From JAVVVD01 sp036652795 (GTDB taxonomy: Bacteria; Bacillota; Clostridia; Christensenellales; CAG-138), in contig JAVVVD010000004.1 in NCBI GenBank assembly GCA_036652795.1, forward strand, positions 1 through 64,000: a stretch of 64,000 nt of DNA, read 5' to 3'. The notes beneath the pieces are model-generated. The model had not been told where the DNA came from, did not search any database, and saw only the letters and a list, made by a program, of their open reading frames with translations. This document shows positions 1 to 7,522 of the stretch, one piece after another (position 1 is the first letter of the stretch; every line of letters begins with the position of its first letter). Position numbers and translations under genes: made by a program.

Positions 1-190
1 GTTTGATTTGCTCACAAAACATCTCCTTATCCGGAGCAAGCGCTTCATCGCACATTGCAGGGCAATTATCCGCAGAGCCATCGTCCACCAGAATCAGCTC
101 GTACTGCCCATATGTTTGCTGTAAGATGGAGTCCACGCATTGGGAAAGAAACGCCTCCGCCTTGTAGACTGGCACAATAATGCTTATCAC
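1..190 (-). CDS. Family 2 glycosyltransferase, N-terminal part (runs off left edge, possibly truncated)
   Basis: This is the N-terminus of a GT-A fold glycosyltransferase that would add a sugar to a lipid-linked glycan at the cytoplasmic membrane face. The first residues, ISIIVPVYKAEAFLSQC, then LILVDDGSADN carry the nucleotide-sugar binding strand and DDGS motif of GT2 enzymes. The GTG start at 190 is set by an AAGGAG site at 199-204. The reading frame is open to the edge, but after residue 50 or so the usual GT2 pattern stops, and the DNA there contains a second RBS-plus-GTG (start at 15) in another frame. It may therefore be a truncated gene followed by a new one. The family call is firm; intactness is not. 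Confidence 0.7.
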   Translation of the reverse strand, partial: MISIIVPVYKAEAFLSQCVDSILQQTYGQYELILVDDGSADNCPAMCDEALAPDKEMFCEQIK

Positions 191-207
191 AATCTCACTC
201 CTTAGTG

Positions 208-640
208 CTAAAACGAAGCAACCAAGCTAGGCTCGTTTAAAGCTAAAATATCGCCGTCCCCAATGTCTAAAAGAGACCTTATCGAAATGGTATCAAACAT
301 TGACCTGTATTTCAAGAACTTATCATAATCCATCGCATGGGCAACTATCGTCCATATAAACAGCAATCGGATATTTCATCGTTTGCAGGCTTATCCTATA
401 CGCATCAAATGAAAACTCCCCTGCGCGGCGCACAGCGTTCTTCATCTTGGCAAACTTGCCTGGCACGGCCGGTATGGCAAGGTCTATTAGCGCGCAGGGT
501 GGTGCGTATACGGCATCCCTGCCATCGAATACTACAAAAGTGATATTGCATGTGTCGGCCATTATTTCCGCCGTGTTCACCGCCACACGCTCCTGCCCGC
601 CAAGTTGCAGATTGGGCACAAGAATCAGTAGGTTTTTCAC
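208..640 (-). pseudogene. Truncated GT4 glycosyltransferase joined out of frame to the tail of another gene
   Basis: From a GTG at 640 with an AAGGAG site, the protein begins like a GT4 glycosyltransferase (MKNLLILVPNLQLGGQERV, the GG-E-R loop of the N-terminal Rossmann domain). It stays recognisable for about 75 residues and ends at 323 after only 105; intact relatives have about 350-380 residues. A second frame, open from 375 to a TAG at 208, encodes a plausible but unidentified protein C-terminus (MDYDKFLKYRSMFDTIS and onward). That stop lies 17 bases before the next gene's GTG. The simplest reading is an internal deletion that fused the head of one gene to the tail of a later one in a different frame. 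Confidence 0.65.
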
Positions 641-651
641 AGAACATCTCC

Positions 652-1746
652 TTAAAGGCTTTGATAAAAGCTTGTGAGGGTTGCTGCGCTATGGCGGATA
701 TCATAGCCCGCCCCACGGATTACTTCCTGCATATTCTCTCGTGCAGTTGTGGATGCCGCCGCGATGGCGGTATCAGCCCATGTTTTTACATCATCTGACA
801 GCGCTTCTCGCTGCACCAAATCAGATAGACACACCTCCTGCGTGATGGTATCGGCAATTATGCATGGCAAACCGGCGGCCTGGGCCTCAACTACCGTAAC
901 CGGCAAGCCCTCGTACAATGAAGGTAGAACAAATACGTCCATCGCCTGCATCAAATCGGCTACATCGGTGCGAATGCCCATAAAAATTATCTCATCCGTT
1001 AGCCCAAGCCGCGCTGCTTTTTGCTCTAGCTCCTCACGAAGCGGCCCGTCCCCAACCAGCAACAGCTTGCTCGTATGGCATTGAGCATGGAGCTGCGCAA
1101 AAACATCCAATAGCATTACATGATTCTTGACTTCACAAAAGCGCCCCACATGACCTATCACAAGTGCGTCAGGCGCAATATTCAGTTCATCACGCATCTT
1201 TGCACGCAATCTGGGAGAAAAACGAAAGAGATCGGTATCGATAGCATTTTGCAAAACACGAAAATCCGCTTTATTGCGGTATAACCACTTTCCTGCCGCT
1301 TCAGAGCAGGCAAACCGGTAATCTGCAATTCTATAAAGCGGTCGCTGCACCCAATCCTTAACCATTGCTGACAGCCCAATCCCATTAGAGGTGCTATGAC
1401 TGTGGGCAATGGTGGTCAGTCCATGCTTTTTTGCAATAGATAGATAGATTGAAGCAGTACTGTACTGATGCCCATGGATTATATGGTACGTTGGGTGAGC
1501 GGCAAAAAAGCGATTGAGCCACCTGCAATATGTAATGTGGTTAAAAATTTTATAGCGAGGCGCACAAAACACCTTGCCGCCCAACGCTTTAATCTCATCA
1601 TCATAGTCACAGGCATCTTGCGTATGAACCAAAAAATCGAATTGAATCTGTTTGCGGTCTATTTGGCGATACAGATTCATAATCATAGTTTCCGCTCCGC
1701 CGCGGCTCATACTGTTCACCACCTGAAGAATACGTATTGGTTCCAT
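652..1746 (-). CDS. GT4 family glycosyltransferase (EpsF-like)
   Basis: This 364-residue retaining glycosyltransferase has the GT-B fold and is predicted to add a sugar to the undecaprenyl-linked repeat unit of the surface polysaccharide. The N-terminal domain opens with RILQVVNSMSRGGAETM, whose G-G-A-E loop is typical of GT4 enzymes. The C-terminal domain has GHVGRFCEVKNH, LLLVGDGPLREEL and the E-x7-E donor-site motif in LPSLYEGLPVTVVEAQAAGLP. The ATG at 1746 follows an AAGGGGAA site. Its stop codon at 652 overlaps the ribosome binding site of the next, truncated glycosyltransferase, so the two were translationally adjacent. The sugar specificity cannot be read from the sequence. Confidence 0.9.
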   Translation of the reverse strand: MEPIRILQVVNSMSRGGAETMIMNLYRQIDRKQIQFDFLVHTQDACDYDDEIKALGGKVFCAPRYKIFNHITYCRWLNRFFAAHPTYHIIHGHQYSTASIYLSIAKKHGLTTIAHSHSTSNGIGLSAMVKDWVQRPLYRIADYRFACSEAAGKWLYRNKADFRVLQNAIDTDLFRFSPRLRAKMRDELNIAPDALVIGHVGRFCEVKNHVMLLDVFAQLHAQCHTSKLLLVGDGPLREELEQKAARLGLTDEIIFMGIRTDVADLMQAMDVFVLPSLYEGLPVTVVEAQAAGLPCIIADTITQEVCLSDLVQREALSDDVKTWADTAIAAASTTARENMQEVIRGAGYDIRHSAATLTSFYQSL

Positions 1747-1761
1747 AATAATTCCCCTTAT

Positions 1762-1890
1762 TTAATGCAATTGCCGCCGGATACCGTTATCAAGTCTATA
1801 AGGCCGCTGATAATCCAGCATTGCTCTTGCTTTGCCGGTGTCAACATTGCTGTGACGCCGCCTGCGCAGCACGCTGCCCCGTGTCACCTG
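1762..1890 (-). pseudogene. C-terminal remnant of an NAD-dependent sugar epimerase
   Basis: The minus-strand frame ending in a TAA at 1762 encodes HSNVDTGKARAMLDYQRPY followed by RLDNGIRR. This matches the C-terminal signature of GalE-like NAD-dependent epimerases/dehydratases (D-T-x-K-A-x-x-x-L-x-Y-x-P). No start codon or Rossmann domain lies upstream; the rest of the 350 bp gap (1747-2097) has short out-of-register frames only. The remnant stops just before the ribosome binding site of the following GT4 gene. That is expected if a deletion removed most of the epimerase and the end of whatever preceded it. The assignment rests on about 35 residues. Confidence 0.5.
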
Positions 1891-2097
1891 ATTGGGCGCG
1901 CACAGTCCGCAGGCTTTCCGGCATGTGTCCAATTACTTGATGCCTTACTGAATAAATTCATGTGTACATCTGCTAAAAAAGCATCCATATTCATCAAATA
2001 CAATGTGTTGAATTTAGTATGCGCAACAGATTTTTAGTGTCAGCCGTCTGCTCGCCGTTTGCCTACGTTGGCACGGCAACAATTCTTTCGCATAGAT
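1891..2097. other. Intergenic stretch without a supported gene
   Basis: Together with the epimerase remnant this fills the gap between two GT4 genes. The longest minus-strand frame here is about 37 codons from an ATG without a clear ribosome binding site. No terminator hairpin with a T-run and no promoter were recognised. It is best seen as decayed coding sequence. Confidence 0.4.
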
Positions 2098-3216
2098 TTA
2101 CGCGTTGAGCACCTCTTGATAAACTTTGAGCATCGCATCATTCACATGCGCCGTATCAAATCTTTCAATTATTTTGGCATTATATGCGCCCATTTGCCGC
2201 CTAAGCTGCGCATTATCCGCAAGCGCAGTAATCGCGCGCGCAAAGCCGCCGGCATCATCCGGCGCTAGCAGATAACCGCCCTTCCCTTCCTCAATTAAAT
2301 CCGTATTGCCCCTTATATTGGATACCACGCACGCAAGCCCTGCCGCCATGGCTTCCATCAGCGATACAGGCAAGCCTTCCCGAAATGATGGATGACAATA
2401 TATGTCCGCAGCCCCGCATAGCAGATGTACATCTGAGCGATATCCCAGCAGATGTACCTGTTTCTCCAGCCCGAGCGTCAAAATTTCCTCATGCAGCTTT
2501 GCCGATAAACGGCCTGTGCCGGCAATACAATAATGAAGATTGGTATCATGCAGTTGTGCAAGCGCACGCATAACTACGCTGAAATTTTTATTTTTATTTA
2601 GTTCGCCCACCGAAAGGCACATGCAGGCGGAAATAGGTATAGATAGCGACTTGCGAACAGCGCCACACTCCACCGATTCAAGTGCAAATTTTTTATAGTC
2701 CATGCCAACCCCAGGAACATATACGACCTTCTTTGCATGCAGATTTCGCTTTGCCAGTGCATAGTCCTCTTGATTGATCGTAATTAGCACATCCGTCCAG
2801 TGGGCGCACAGCCATTCCACGGGATAAAAAAGCAGCCAGTTTTTAAGCGGCGCGCCCTTGTAAAAATGCAAGCCGTGGGCTGTATATATCACCTTTGTGC
2901 CCGCGCGGCGCAGCTTGCGCGCAGCCAGGCGGACGTATGCCGAGGCATTGGGTGTATGTGTGTGGATAAGATCATACCGTTCCTTGCGCAGCAGCCGCTT
3001 GAGCGCTAAATACGCCTTGAGGTTATCCGGATTTAGCGGGCTTCGTGAAAATGGCAGGGGATGGACTGCACAGCCCAGCGCCAGAATTTTTTTCGGGAGT
3101 GGGTCTTGCAGCCGACAGGCAAGCTCCACAGTGTGTCCCTGTGATTGCAGCAGTTTGATATGCTCTGAGAAAAAACCCATTGTGGCAGCAATTGTTGTTA
3201 CATATAAAATCTTCAA
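2098..3216 (-). CDS. GT4 family glycosyltransferase (EpsD-like)
   Basis: This 372-residue GT-B glycosyltransferase is predicted to act in surface polysaccharide assembly. The N-terminus MKILYVTTIAATMGFFSEHI, then HTHTPNASAYVRLAAR and TAHGLHFYKGAPL, is the arrangement seen in EpsD-type enzymes and in enzymes that glycosylate early lipid-linked intermediates. The C-terminal domain has LSVGELNKNKNF, the CIAGTG loop and HPSFREGLPVSLMEAMAAGL with the E-x7-E donor motif. The start is a TTG at 3216 behind TAAGGAG, eight bases upstream. It belongs to the same minus-strand operon as the modifying enzymes at 3398-5759; the 180 bp gap before it shows no gene. Confidence 0.88.
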   Translation of the reverse strand: MKILYVTTIAATMGFFSEHIKLLQSQGHTVELACRLQDPLPKKILALGCAVHPLPFSRSPLNPDNLKAYLALKRLLRKERYDLIHTHTPNASAYVRLAARKLRRAGTKVIYTAHGLHFYKGAPLKNWLLFYPVEWLCAHWTDVLITINQEDYALAKRNLHAKKVVYVPGVGMDYKKFALESVECGAVRKSLSIPISACMCLSVGELNKNKNFSVVMRALAQLHDTNLHYCIAGTGRLSAKLHEEILTLGLEKQVHLLGYRSDVHLLCGAADIYCHPSFREGLPVSLMEAMAAGLACVVSNIRGNTDLIEEGKGGYLLAPDDAGGFARAITALADNAQLRRQMGAYNAKIIERFDTAHVNDAMLKVYQEVLNA

Positions 3217-3397
3217 TCTGCCAATCTCCTTAGATTGCTTTATTTCGCCCTATAACGATGGAAAACTTTCTTTCAGAAAATCGGTTCACTCAGAACGCAA
3301 CTTGTTATAAACCCCTGCGGAAAAATCGCTCCCTTTATTATGATACGAACAAAACCTTTTCAACTGAAACATGCGGCCATTTTAAATTTACGCCACA

Positions 3398-4006
3398 TCA
3401 ACTAATTCTCCTTGCAGGTACCCCTACATATGTCCCCGGTTCACATATATTTCGCACCACCACAGCTCCAGCTCCCAGTGTTACTCTTTCGCCAATTGTA
3501 ATGTTGTTGATAACTACTGCACCGGCTCCGATGTGGGATAGCGCTCCAACTTGTACTGTTCCGCACAGAACTGCTTGTGGAGAAAGATGGACATAATCGC
3601 CAACCGTATTATCGTGTTCTACGATTGCGCCTGTATTGATAATGCAGTGTTTGCCAATAATGCTAGACGCATTTATCACCGCGTTTGCCATAACTACAGT
3701 TCCTGCCCCAATTTTAACATCCTCTGAAATTTGTGCTGATGGATGAATTGCTGTATACCACCGTGCGGCAAATGTTTCGGCCAGTAATTTGCGTGTTTCA
3801 TTGCTTCCAACGGCAAGCACAAATGTGGCTTGTTCACGATAGTTTTCAATTGCGCAAATCGGCCCCAATACCGGGAGTCCACACAGAAAGCCATCTTGTG
3901 GGTTATCATCCAGAAACCCAACAACGGCATCACCATTTTTTTTGATGATGTCCATAATCACCTTTCCATGCCCTCCGGCGCCTAAAATAATGACGTCTTT
4001 ATTCAT
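3398..4006 (-). CDS. Sugar O/N-acetyltransferase (EpsM/PglD/NeuD-like)
   Basis: This 202-residue left-handed beta-helix acetyltransferase probably N-acetylates an amino-sugar nucleotide made by the aminotransferase at 4626-5759. The N-terminal nucleotide-sugar binding half starts DVIILGAGGHGKVIMDIIKK, the GAGGHG motif of the PglD/NeuD family. The C-terminal half has hexapeptide repeats (ISEDVKIGAGTVVMANAVI and others). The HDN at residues 131-133 matches the catalytic histidine region of PglD. The ATG at 4006 overlaps the end of the upstream sugar transferase by eight bases, so the two are probably translationally coupled. An upstream in-frame ATG at 4081 lies inside that gene and was not chosen. 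Confidence 0.9.
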   Translation of the reverse strand: MNKDVIILGAGGHGKVIMDIIKKNGDAVVGFLDDNPQDGFLCGLPVLGPICAIENYREQATFVLAVGSNETRKLLAETFAARWYTAIHPSAQISEDVKIGAGTVVMANAVINASSIIGKHCIINTGAIVEHDNTVGDYVHLSPQAVLCGTVQVGALSHIGAGAVVINNITIGERVTLGAGAVVVRNICEPGTYVGVPARRIS

Positions 4007-4619
4007 GCTCAGACACCTGCGTTCCTCGAAACGGCTCCATGGTCGCCTCTCCTGCTTGTGCAATACCTTCACGGCATACAACTTTTTTTACTGTGGCGAT
4101 AATAACGCGTACATCGCCTAAAAATGTCATCCGGGATACATACTCTACATCCAAGTCGAACTTATCTTCCCAAGACAGTGTATTGCGGCCATTTACCTGT
4201 GCCCAACCGGAAAGTCCGGGACGGACATCGTGGCGGTGATGCTGTTTTTCGTTGTAAAGTGGCAAATACTCCACCAGCAGCGGCCTGGGTCCTACCACGC
4301 TCATATCACCTTTGAGGATATTCCACGTTTCCGGCAGCTCGTCAAGGCTAGTGCTCCTAAGCAATTTACCAAACTTGGTCAGCCGCACCTCATCCGGCAG
4401 AAGGTTCCCGTGCGCATCCGTATCGTTTGCCATGGTGCGGAATTTATAGAGCGTAAATATTTTTTCGTGCAAGCCCGGCCGCTCCTGTTTGAATATCACC
4501 GGACTGCCCAGCTTTATGCGCACCAATACAGCAACTATAGCGTATAGCCAGCAGAATGCAATCATAGCTACCAACGCGCAAATAATATCTAAAAATCGTT
4601 TAAAGTATTTTCGATACAT
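3999..4619 (-). CDS. Phosphoglycosyl transferase initiating glycan assembly (EpsL/PglC-like)
   Basis: This 206-residue monotopic phosphoglycosyl transferase moves a phospho-sugar from a UDP-sugar to undecaprenyl phosphate, the first membrane step of repeat-unit synthesis. One N-terminal hydrophobic segment (about residues 9-34) precedes the conserved core: FKQERPGLHEKIFTLYKFRTM, then STSLDELPETWNILKGDMS and VGPRPLL, which are family signatures. The catalytic Asp-Glu pair lies in LDELP. The length matches the small PglC/EpsL form rather than long WbaP. It sits between the aminotransferase and the acetyltransferase, the neighbourhood seen for bacillosamine-type sugars. Confidence 0.92.
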   Translation of the reverse strand: MYRKYFKRFLDIICALVAMIAFCWLYAIVAVLVRIKLGSPVIFKQERPGLHEKIFTLYKFRTMANDTDAHGNLLPDEVRLTKFGKLLRSTSLDELPETWNILKGDMSVVGPRPLLVEYLPLYNEKQHHRHDVRPGLSGWAQVNGRNTLSWEDKFDLDVEYVSRMTFLGDVRVIIATVKKVVCREGIAQAGEATMEPFRGTQVSEHE

Positions 4620-4625
4620 AGTATT

Positions 4626-5759
4626 TCACCCTCCAAACAGGCTTCTAACGACTTTGATAATTCGCTCCATGTCTTGCGCGGTGTTTTTTATATCGCTAGG
4701 CAGGCACAGGGACGTATCAAATATATCCCCGCCCACCGATGTTCCGTTTTCTCGCAGCGTGATAAAATCACGATCCGCAAACACGGGCTGCATATGCATG
4801 GGTTTCCATACCGGACGGCACTCGATATTTTCCGCGCTCAGCGCCGCCATTACCTGCGCAGGGACAACGCTGCTCTTATCTGGATCAATCGACATGCAGG
4901 ATAGCCAGAAATTCGGCTCGCTGCAAGGCAGATACGGATTCATAGATACAGAATCAATGTCTGCAAAAGCTGACCGATAGGCTTCATAGATTTTTTTCTT
5001 AAGCGCACGATGCTCGTCAATATGCAAAAGCTGACCCCGTCCTATGCCGGCAACAACATTGCTCATGCGATAGTTGTAACCGATTTCCTTATGCTCGTAC
5101 CAGGGGAAGTGCTCACGCGACTGAGTCGCCCAAAAGCGCGTTTTTTTTACAGCTTCTTCATCATCAGATAGCAGCATGCCGCCGCCCGATGTTGTAATCA
5201 ATTTATTACCGTTGAATGAAATGGCGTTGTATTGGCCAAACGTGCCTGTTTGTCTGCCCTTATAGGTGGCGGACAGGCTCTCGGCCGCGTCCTCAATAAG
5301 CGTTGCGCCGTGGGCGTCGCAGATTGTGCGGATTTCGTCAAGCCGTGCAGGGATGCCGTAGAGATTTGCACAGATGACGCACTTGCATTGTGGGTATGAC
5401 GCAAACGCCTTTTCCAATGCCCTTGGATCCATGTTCCACGTATCCGCTTCGCTGTCAATGAACACCTGAACCCCTTTTTCATACGATACGGGGTTGACTG
5501 TAGCTGAAAATGTTAAATCCGAGCATAGCACAACATCGTCCTGCTGCACGCCCGCAAGTTTAACAGCCATGTGTAGCGCCGCTGTGCCTGCAGATAACGC
5601 CGCACCGTAGCCTATGCCTATATATTCGGCCATCTCACGCTCGAAACCGTCCACATTTGCACCCAAGGGGGCGATCCAATTGGTGTCAAACGCCTCCTGG
5701 ATGAAATTCAATTCTTCACCATGCATAGTAGGGGAAGACAGGAATATTCGCTTTTCCAC
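4626..5759 (-). CDS. DegT/DnrJ/EryC1/StrS aminotransferase (EpsN/PglE-like)
   Basis: This 377-residue PLP-dependent enzyme transaminates a UDP-4-keto sugar to the 4-amino sugar. The PLP lysine is K186 in SFNGNKLITTSGGG. LIEDAAESLSATYKG carries the aspartate that pairs with the pyridine nitrogen, and SAGTAALHMA holds the phosphate-binding loop. With the adjacent PglC-like and PglD-like genes it suggests a di-N-acetylbacillosamine-like sugar, but the partner 4,6-dehydratase (EpsC/PglF) is not in the window. The start is a GTG at 5759 behind GAGGAGGTAAG. It is the first gene of the operon, about 60 bases from the promoter at 5818-5845. Confidence 0.92.
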   Translation of the reverse strand: MEKRIFLSSPTMHGEELNFIQEAFDTNWIAPLGANVDGFEREMAEYIGIGYGAALSAGTAALHMAVKLAGVQQDDVVLCSDLTFSATVNPVSYEKGVQVFIDSEADTWNMDPRALEKAFASYPQCKCVICANLYGIPARLDEIRTICDAHGATLIEDAAESLSATYKGRQTGTFGQYNAISFNGNKLITTSGGGMLLSDDEEAVKKTRFWATQSREHFPWYEHKEIGYNYRMSNVVAGIGRGQLLHIDEHRALKKKIYEAYRSAFADIDSVSMNPYLPCSEPNFWLSCMSIDPDKSSVVPAQVMAALSAENIECRPVWKPMHMQPVFADRDFITLRENGTSVGGDIFDTSLCLPSDIKNTAQDMERIIKVVRSLFGG

Positions 5760-5817
5760 CGCTTACCTCCTCACTTTAGAATGCATCGATAGCTCGGCCT
5801 TTTGCCGCTGGCATGAT

Positions 5818-5845
5818 ATTATACGGTTATTCATTCTTCAATCAA
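5818..5845 (-). promoter_or_regulatory. Sigma-A-like promoter of the glycan operon
   Basis: Read on the minus strand, TTGATT (5840-5845) and TATAAT (5818-5823) are separated by 16 bases and point to the GTG at 5759. The leader is about 55 bases and ends in a strong GAGGAGG site. Confidence 0.6.
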
Positions 5846-5872
5846 GTTACATTTACAATATAATGCGTTTTT

Positions 5873-6421
5873 TCATTTGCATACGGCGCTGCGGCGGTAC
5901 CTACGGCCTATCATACCCGTTTTTTCAAGCGCCATCACTATTAGTGGGATCAGCACAAGCTGGATTGCGATTCCCGGCAAGCTCGTTATAAACGCCGCGG
6001 AAATCCAAATATTCATTGAATATTCACCCGCATTGAATATCAGCGCATTGGTCGCGCCATAGATAATCCTGCCTATGAGCATCGATGTAATAAGGGATAT
6101 ATATATATCCCCCAGGAGTCTGCCCGTACGCACATGTCTCATCATCAACCCACACATAAGTCCGTATACGCTAAGCTCGCATATCATGCTGGGAAGATAG
6201 GCCACAGGCGGCATTCCGGATATAACGCTTGAAAGCAGCGGAGCCAATATACCGCACGCAAGCCCATACTGCCATCCGCATATCAGCCCGCATAAAAGCA
6301 CCGGTATATGCATTGGAAGCAACACGCTGCCCGCATTCACAATTGGATGAAGCGCCATTGGCAGCACTACGCCAAGCGCAACGCATAACGCAGCTAAAAC
6401 CAATCGTTTTGTTTTCATCAT
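5873..6421 (-). CDS. ECF transporter S-component, substrate unknown
   Basis: This 182-residue, very hydrophobic protein has five or six predicted membrane helices. It has the layout of a substrate-binding S-component of an energy-coupling factor vitamin transporter: TKRLVLAALCVALGVVLPM at the N-terminus, an A-x-x-x-A-like helix-1 motif for docking to EcfT, and LLPMHIPVLLCGLICGW followed by PLLSSVISGMPP. Such proteins use a shared EcfA-EcfA'-EcfT module encoded elsewhere; none is in the window. The ATG at 6421 follows GGAGGG. No riboswitch was recognised in its leader, so the vitamin cannot be guessed from regulation. It ends 50 bases before the glycan promoter. Confidence 0.8.
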   Translation of the reverse strand: MMKTKRLVLAALCVALGVVLPMALHPIVNAGSVLLPMHIPVLLCGLICGWQYGLACGILAPLLSSVISGMPPVAYLPSMICELSVYGLMCGLMMRHVRTGRLLGDIYISLITSMLIGRIIYGATNALIFNAGEYSMNIWISAAFITSLPGIAIQLVLIPLIVMALEKTGMIGRRYRRSAVCK

Positions 6422-6572
6422 TTTATCTTATCCCTCCAATTGTTATCATTACATAAATTGTATCACAATATCGGCAGTGAACATATCTATTTTCGGCTGC
6501 ACGCTTGGAGCGCAATAACCCAGCTGTCAAGCGCACTTTGGTGATTTCTGCAGCAGATGTTTTCCTGCGCAG

Positions 6573-6680
6573 TTACGCCCATCCGGCTGATTGCCATATA
6601 TTCTCCGCTACAGCGCCCGAAAGCAGCATGGGCGTTTGAGGCACAATGGCTATATTATCACGCAGTATATGTGTATCATT
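6573..6680 (-). pseudogene. Relic of an ABC transporter ATPase domain
   Basis: In the same frame as, and directly after, the stop of the alpha/beta hydrolase gene, the minus strand encodes HILRDNIAIVPQTPMLLSG followed by AVAENIWQ and a stop at 6573. This is the Q-loop region of exporter-type ABC ATPases (LR-x-x-I-x-x-VPQ-x-x-x-LF-x-G-T-V-x-E-N-I). Frameshifted sequence further on (to about 6535) still resembles the next conserved stretch (T-A-Q-E then A-A-E-I). No Walker motifs, start codon or ribosome binding site remain. It is a dead fragment in the 259 bp gap between hydrolase and S-component. Confidence 0.6.
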
Positions 6681-7415
6681 TTAATTCAGCCTTGCAGTTT
6701 TCAATCCCAAAAACGAGCGCAGCTGCCGCTCCATCTCCGCTTTTTGGCTCAGCCAAATATAGTGCCCCGCGCCTTTTATATATACCATCTTGCCGTTGCT
6801 TACCAGGTTAAATATCTGCTCTGCCGGCCAATTGGGACGAAGATCATTTTCAGCGCACATAAACAGCATACGCATAGTGAGCTTTGAAATATCTTTGTAT
6901 ATGGTTGGCCGCTGAATATACTGCCGATATGATTGATTACCCTGCCTGTTTGCCTCGCCATTTAGCTCGATTTGCTCTGGCTGGATTTCATCGCCGAATT
7001 CTTCGCGCCTTACATGATATGCGGCAGACCATTCGCGGTTACGCTGAAGCCCATTGCCCGCAATATACAAAACCGACTCAACAAATTGCGGGTATTCCAG
7101 CGCATAAAAAAGCGCCAGATTCGCGCCCCATGAGTGTCCGCCGATTATCCATTTGTCTATATGGTAGAAGGCTCGGATTGTCTCCAAGTCCATCAGCGCC
7201 GTCCCGATATCATAGTTTTCGTCCGCATCTGATCGGCCGCAGCCGCGCTGTTCAAAGCGGATTACGCTATATCCATCCTCCATCATCTGCGAAACATCAA
7301 GCATATAATCGCAGCAGCCCGGGCCGCCGTTGCAGAGCATAACGTATCCTTTCACGTTGTTTCCGCGTATATCCGTCCATAGCTTTATCCCATTGCTGTT
7401 GACGAAATTCTCCAT
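6681..7415 (-). CDS. Alpha/beta hydrolase (proline iminopeptidase-like)
   Basis: This 244-residue cytoplasmic alpha/beta-hydrolase carries the nucleophile elbow GGHSWGANLAL (G-x-S-x-G). The oxyanion strand is in VMLCNGGPGCCDY, where the HGGPG motif of prolyl iminopeptidases is changed to NGGPG. A strongly conserved FEQRGCGRSD follows, and the likely catalytic His is in IKGAGHYIW near the C-terminus. The proline iminopeptidase/epoxide hydrolase-like group fits, but the substrate is not known. The ATG at 7415 has a GGGGTGATG site at good spacing and was preferred to an upstream GTG at 7433. It is one of several single minus-strand genes here. Confidence 0.85.
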   Translation of the reverse strand: MENFVNSNGIKLWTDIRGNNVKGYVMLCNGGPGCCDYMLDVSQMMEDGYSVIRFEQRGCGRSDADENYDIGTALMDLETIRAFYHIDKWIIGGHSWGANLALFYALEYPQFVESVLYIAGNGLQRNREWSAAYHVRREEFGDEIQPEQIELNGEANRQGNQSYRQYIQRPTIYKDISKLTMRMLFMCAENDLRPNWPAEQIFNLVSNGKMVYIKGAGHYIWLSQKAEMERQLRSFLGLKTARLN

Positions 7416-7522
7416 TTTTTCATCACCCCGCAAAAATCAAAAATAATACGTCCGATTCCTTTATAACAGCTGAAAATTATATGCCACCGGCATAACTTTG
7501 ATTATCCTTGGCTGCGCGTCTG

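Noticed and set aside
6094..6111. Perfect palindrome GGGATATATATATATCCC
   Set aside because: It lies inside the ECF S-component gene and encodes an Ile/Tyr stretch (IYIS); the coding explanation is sufficient and no promoter is near.
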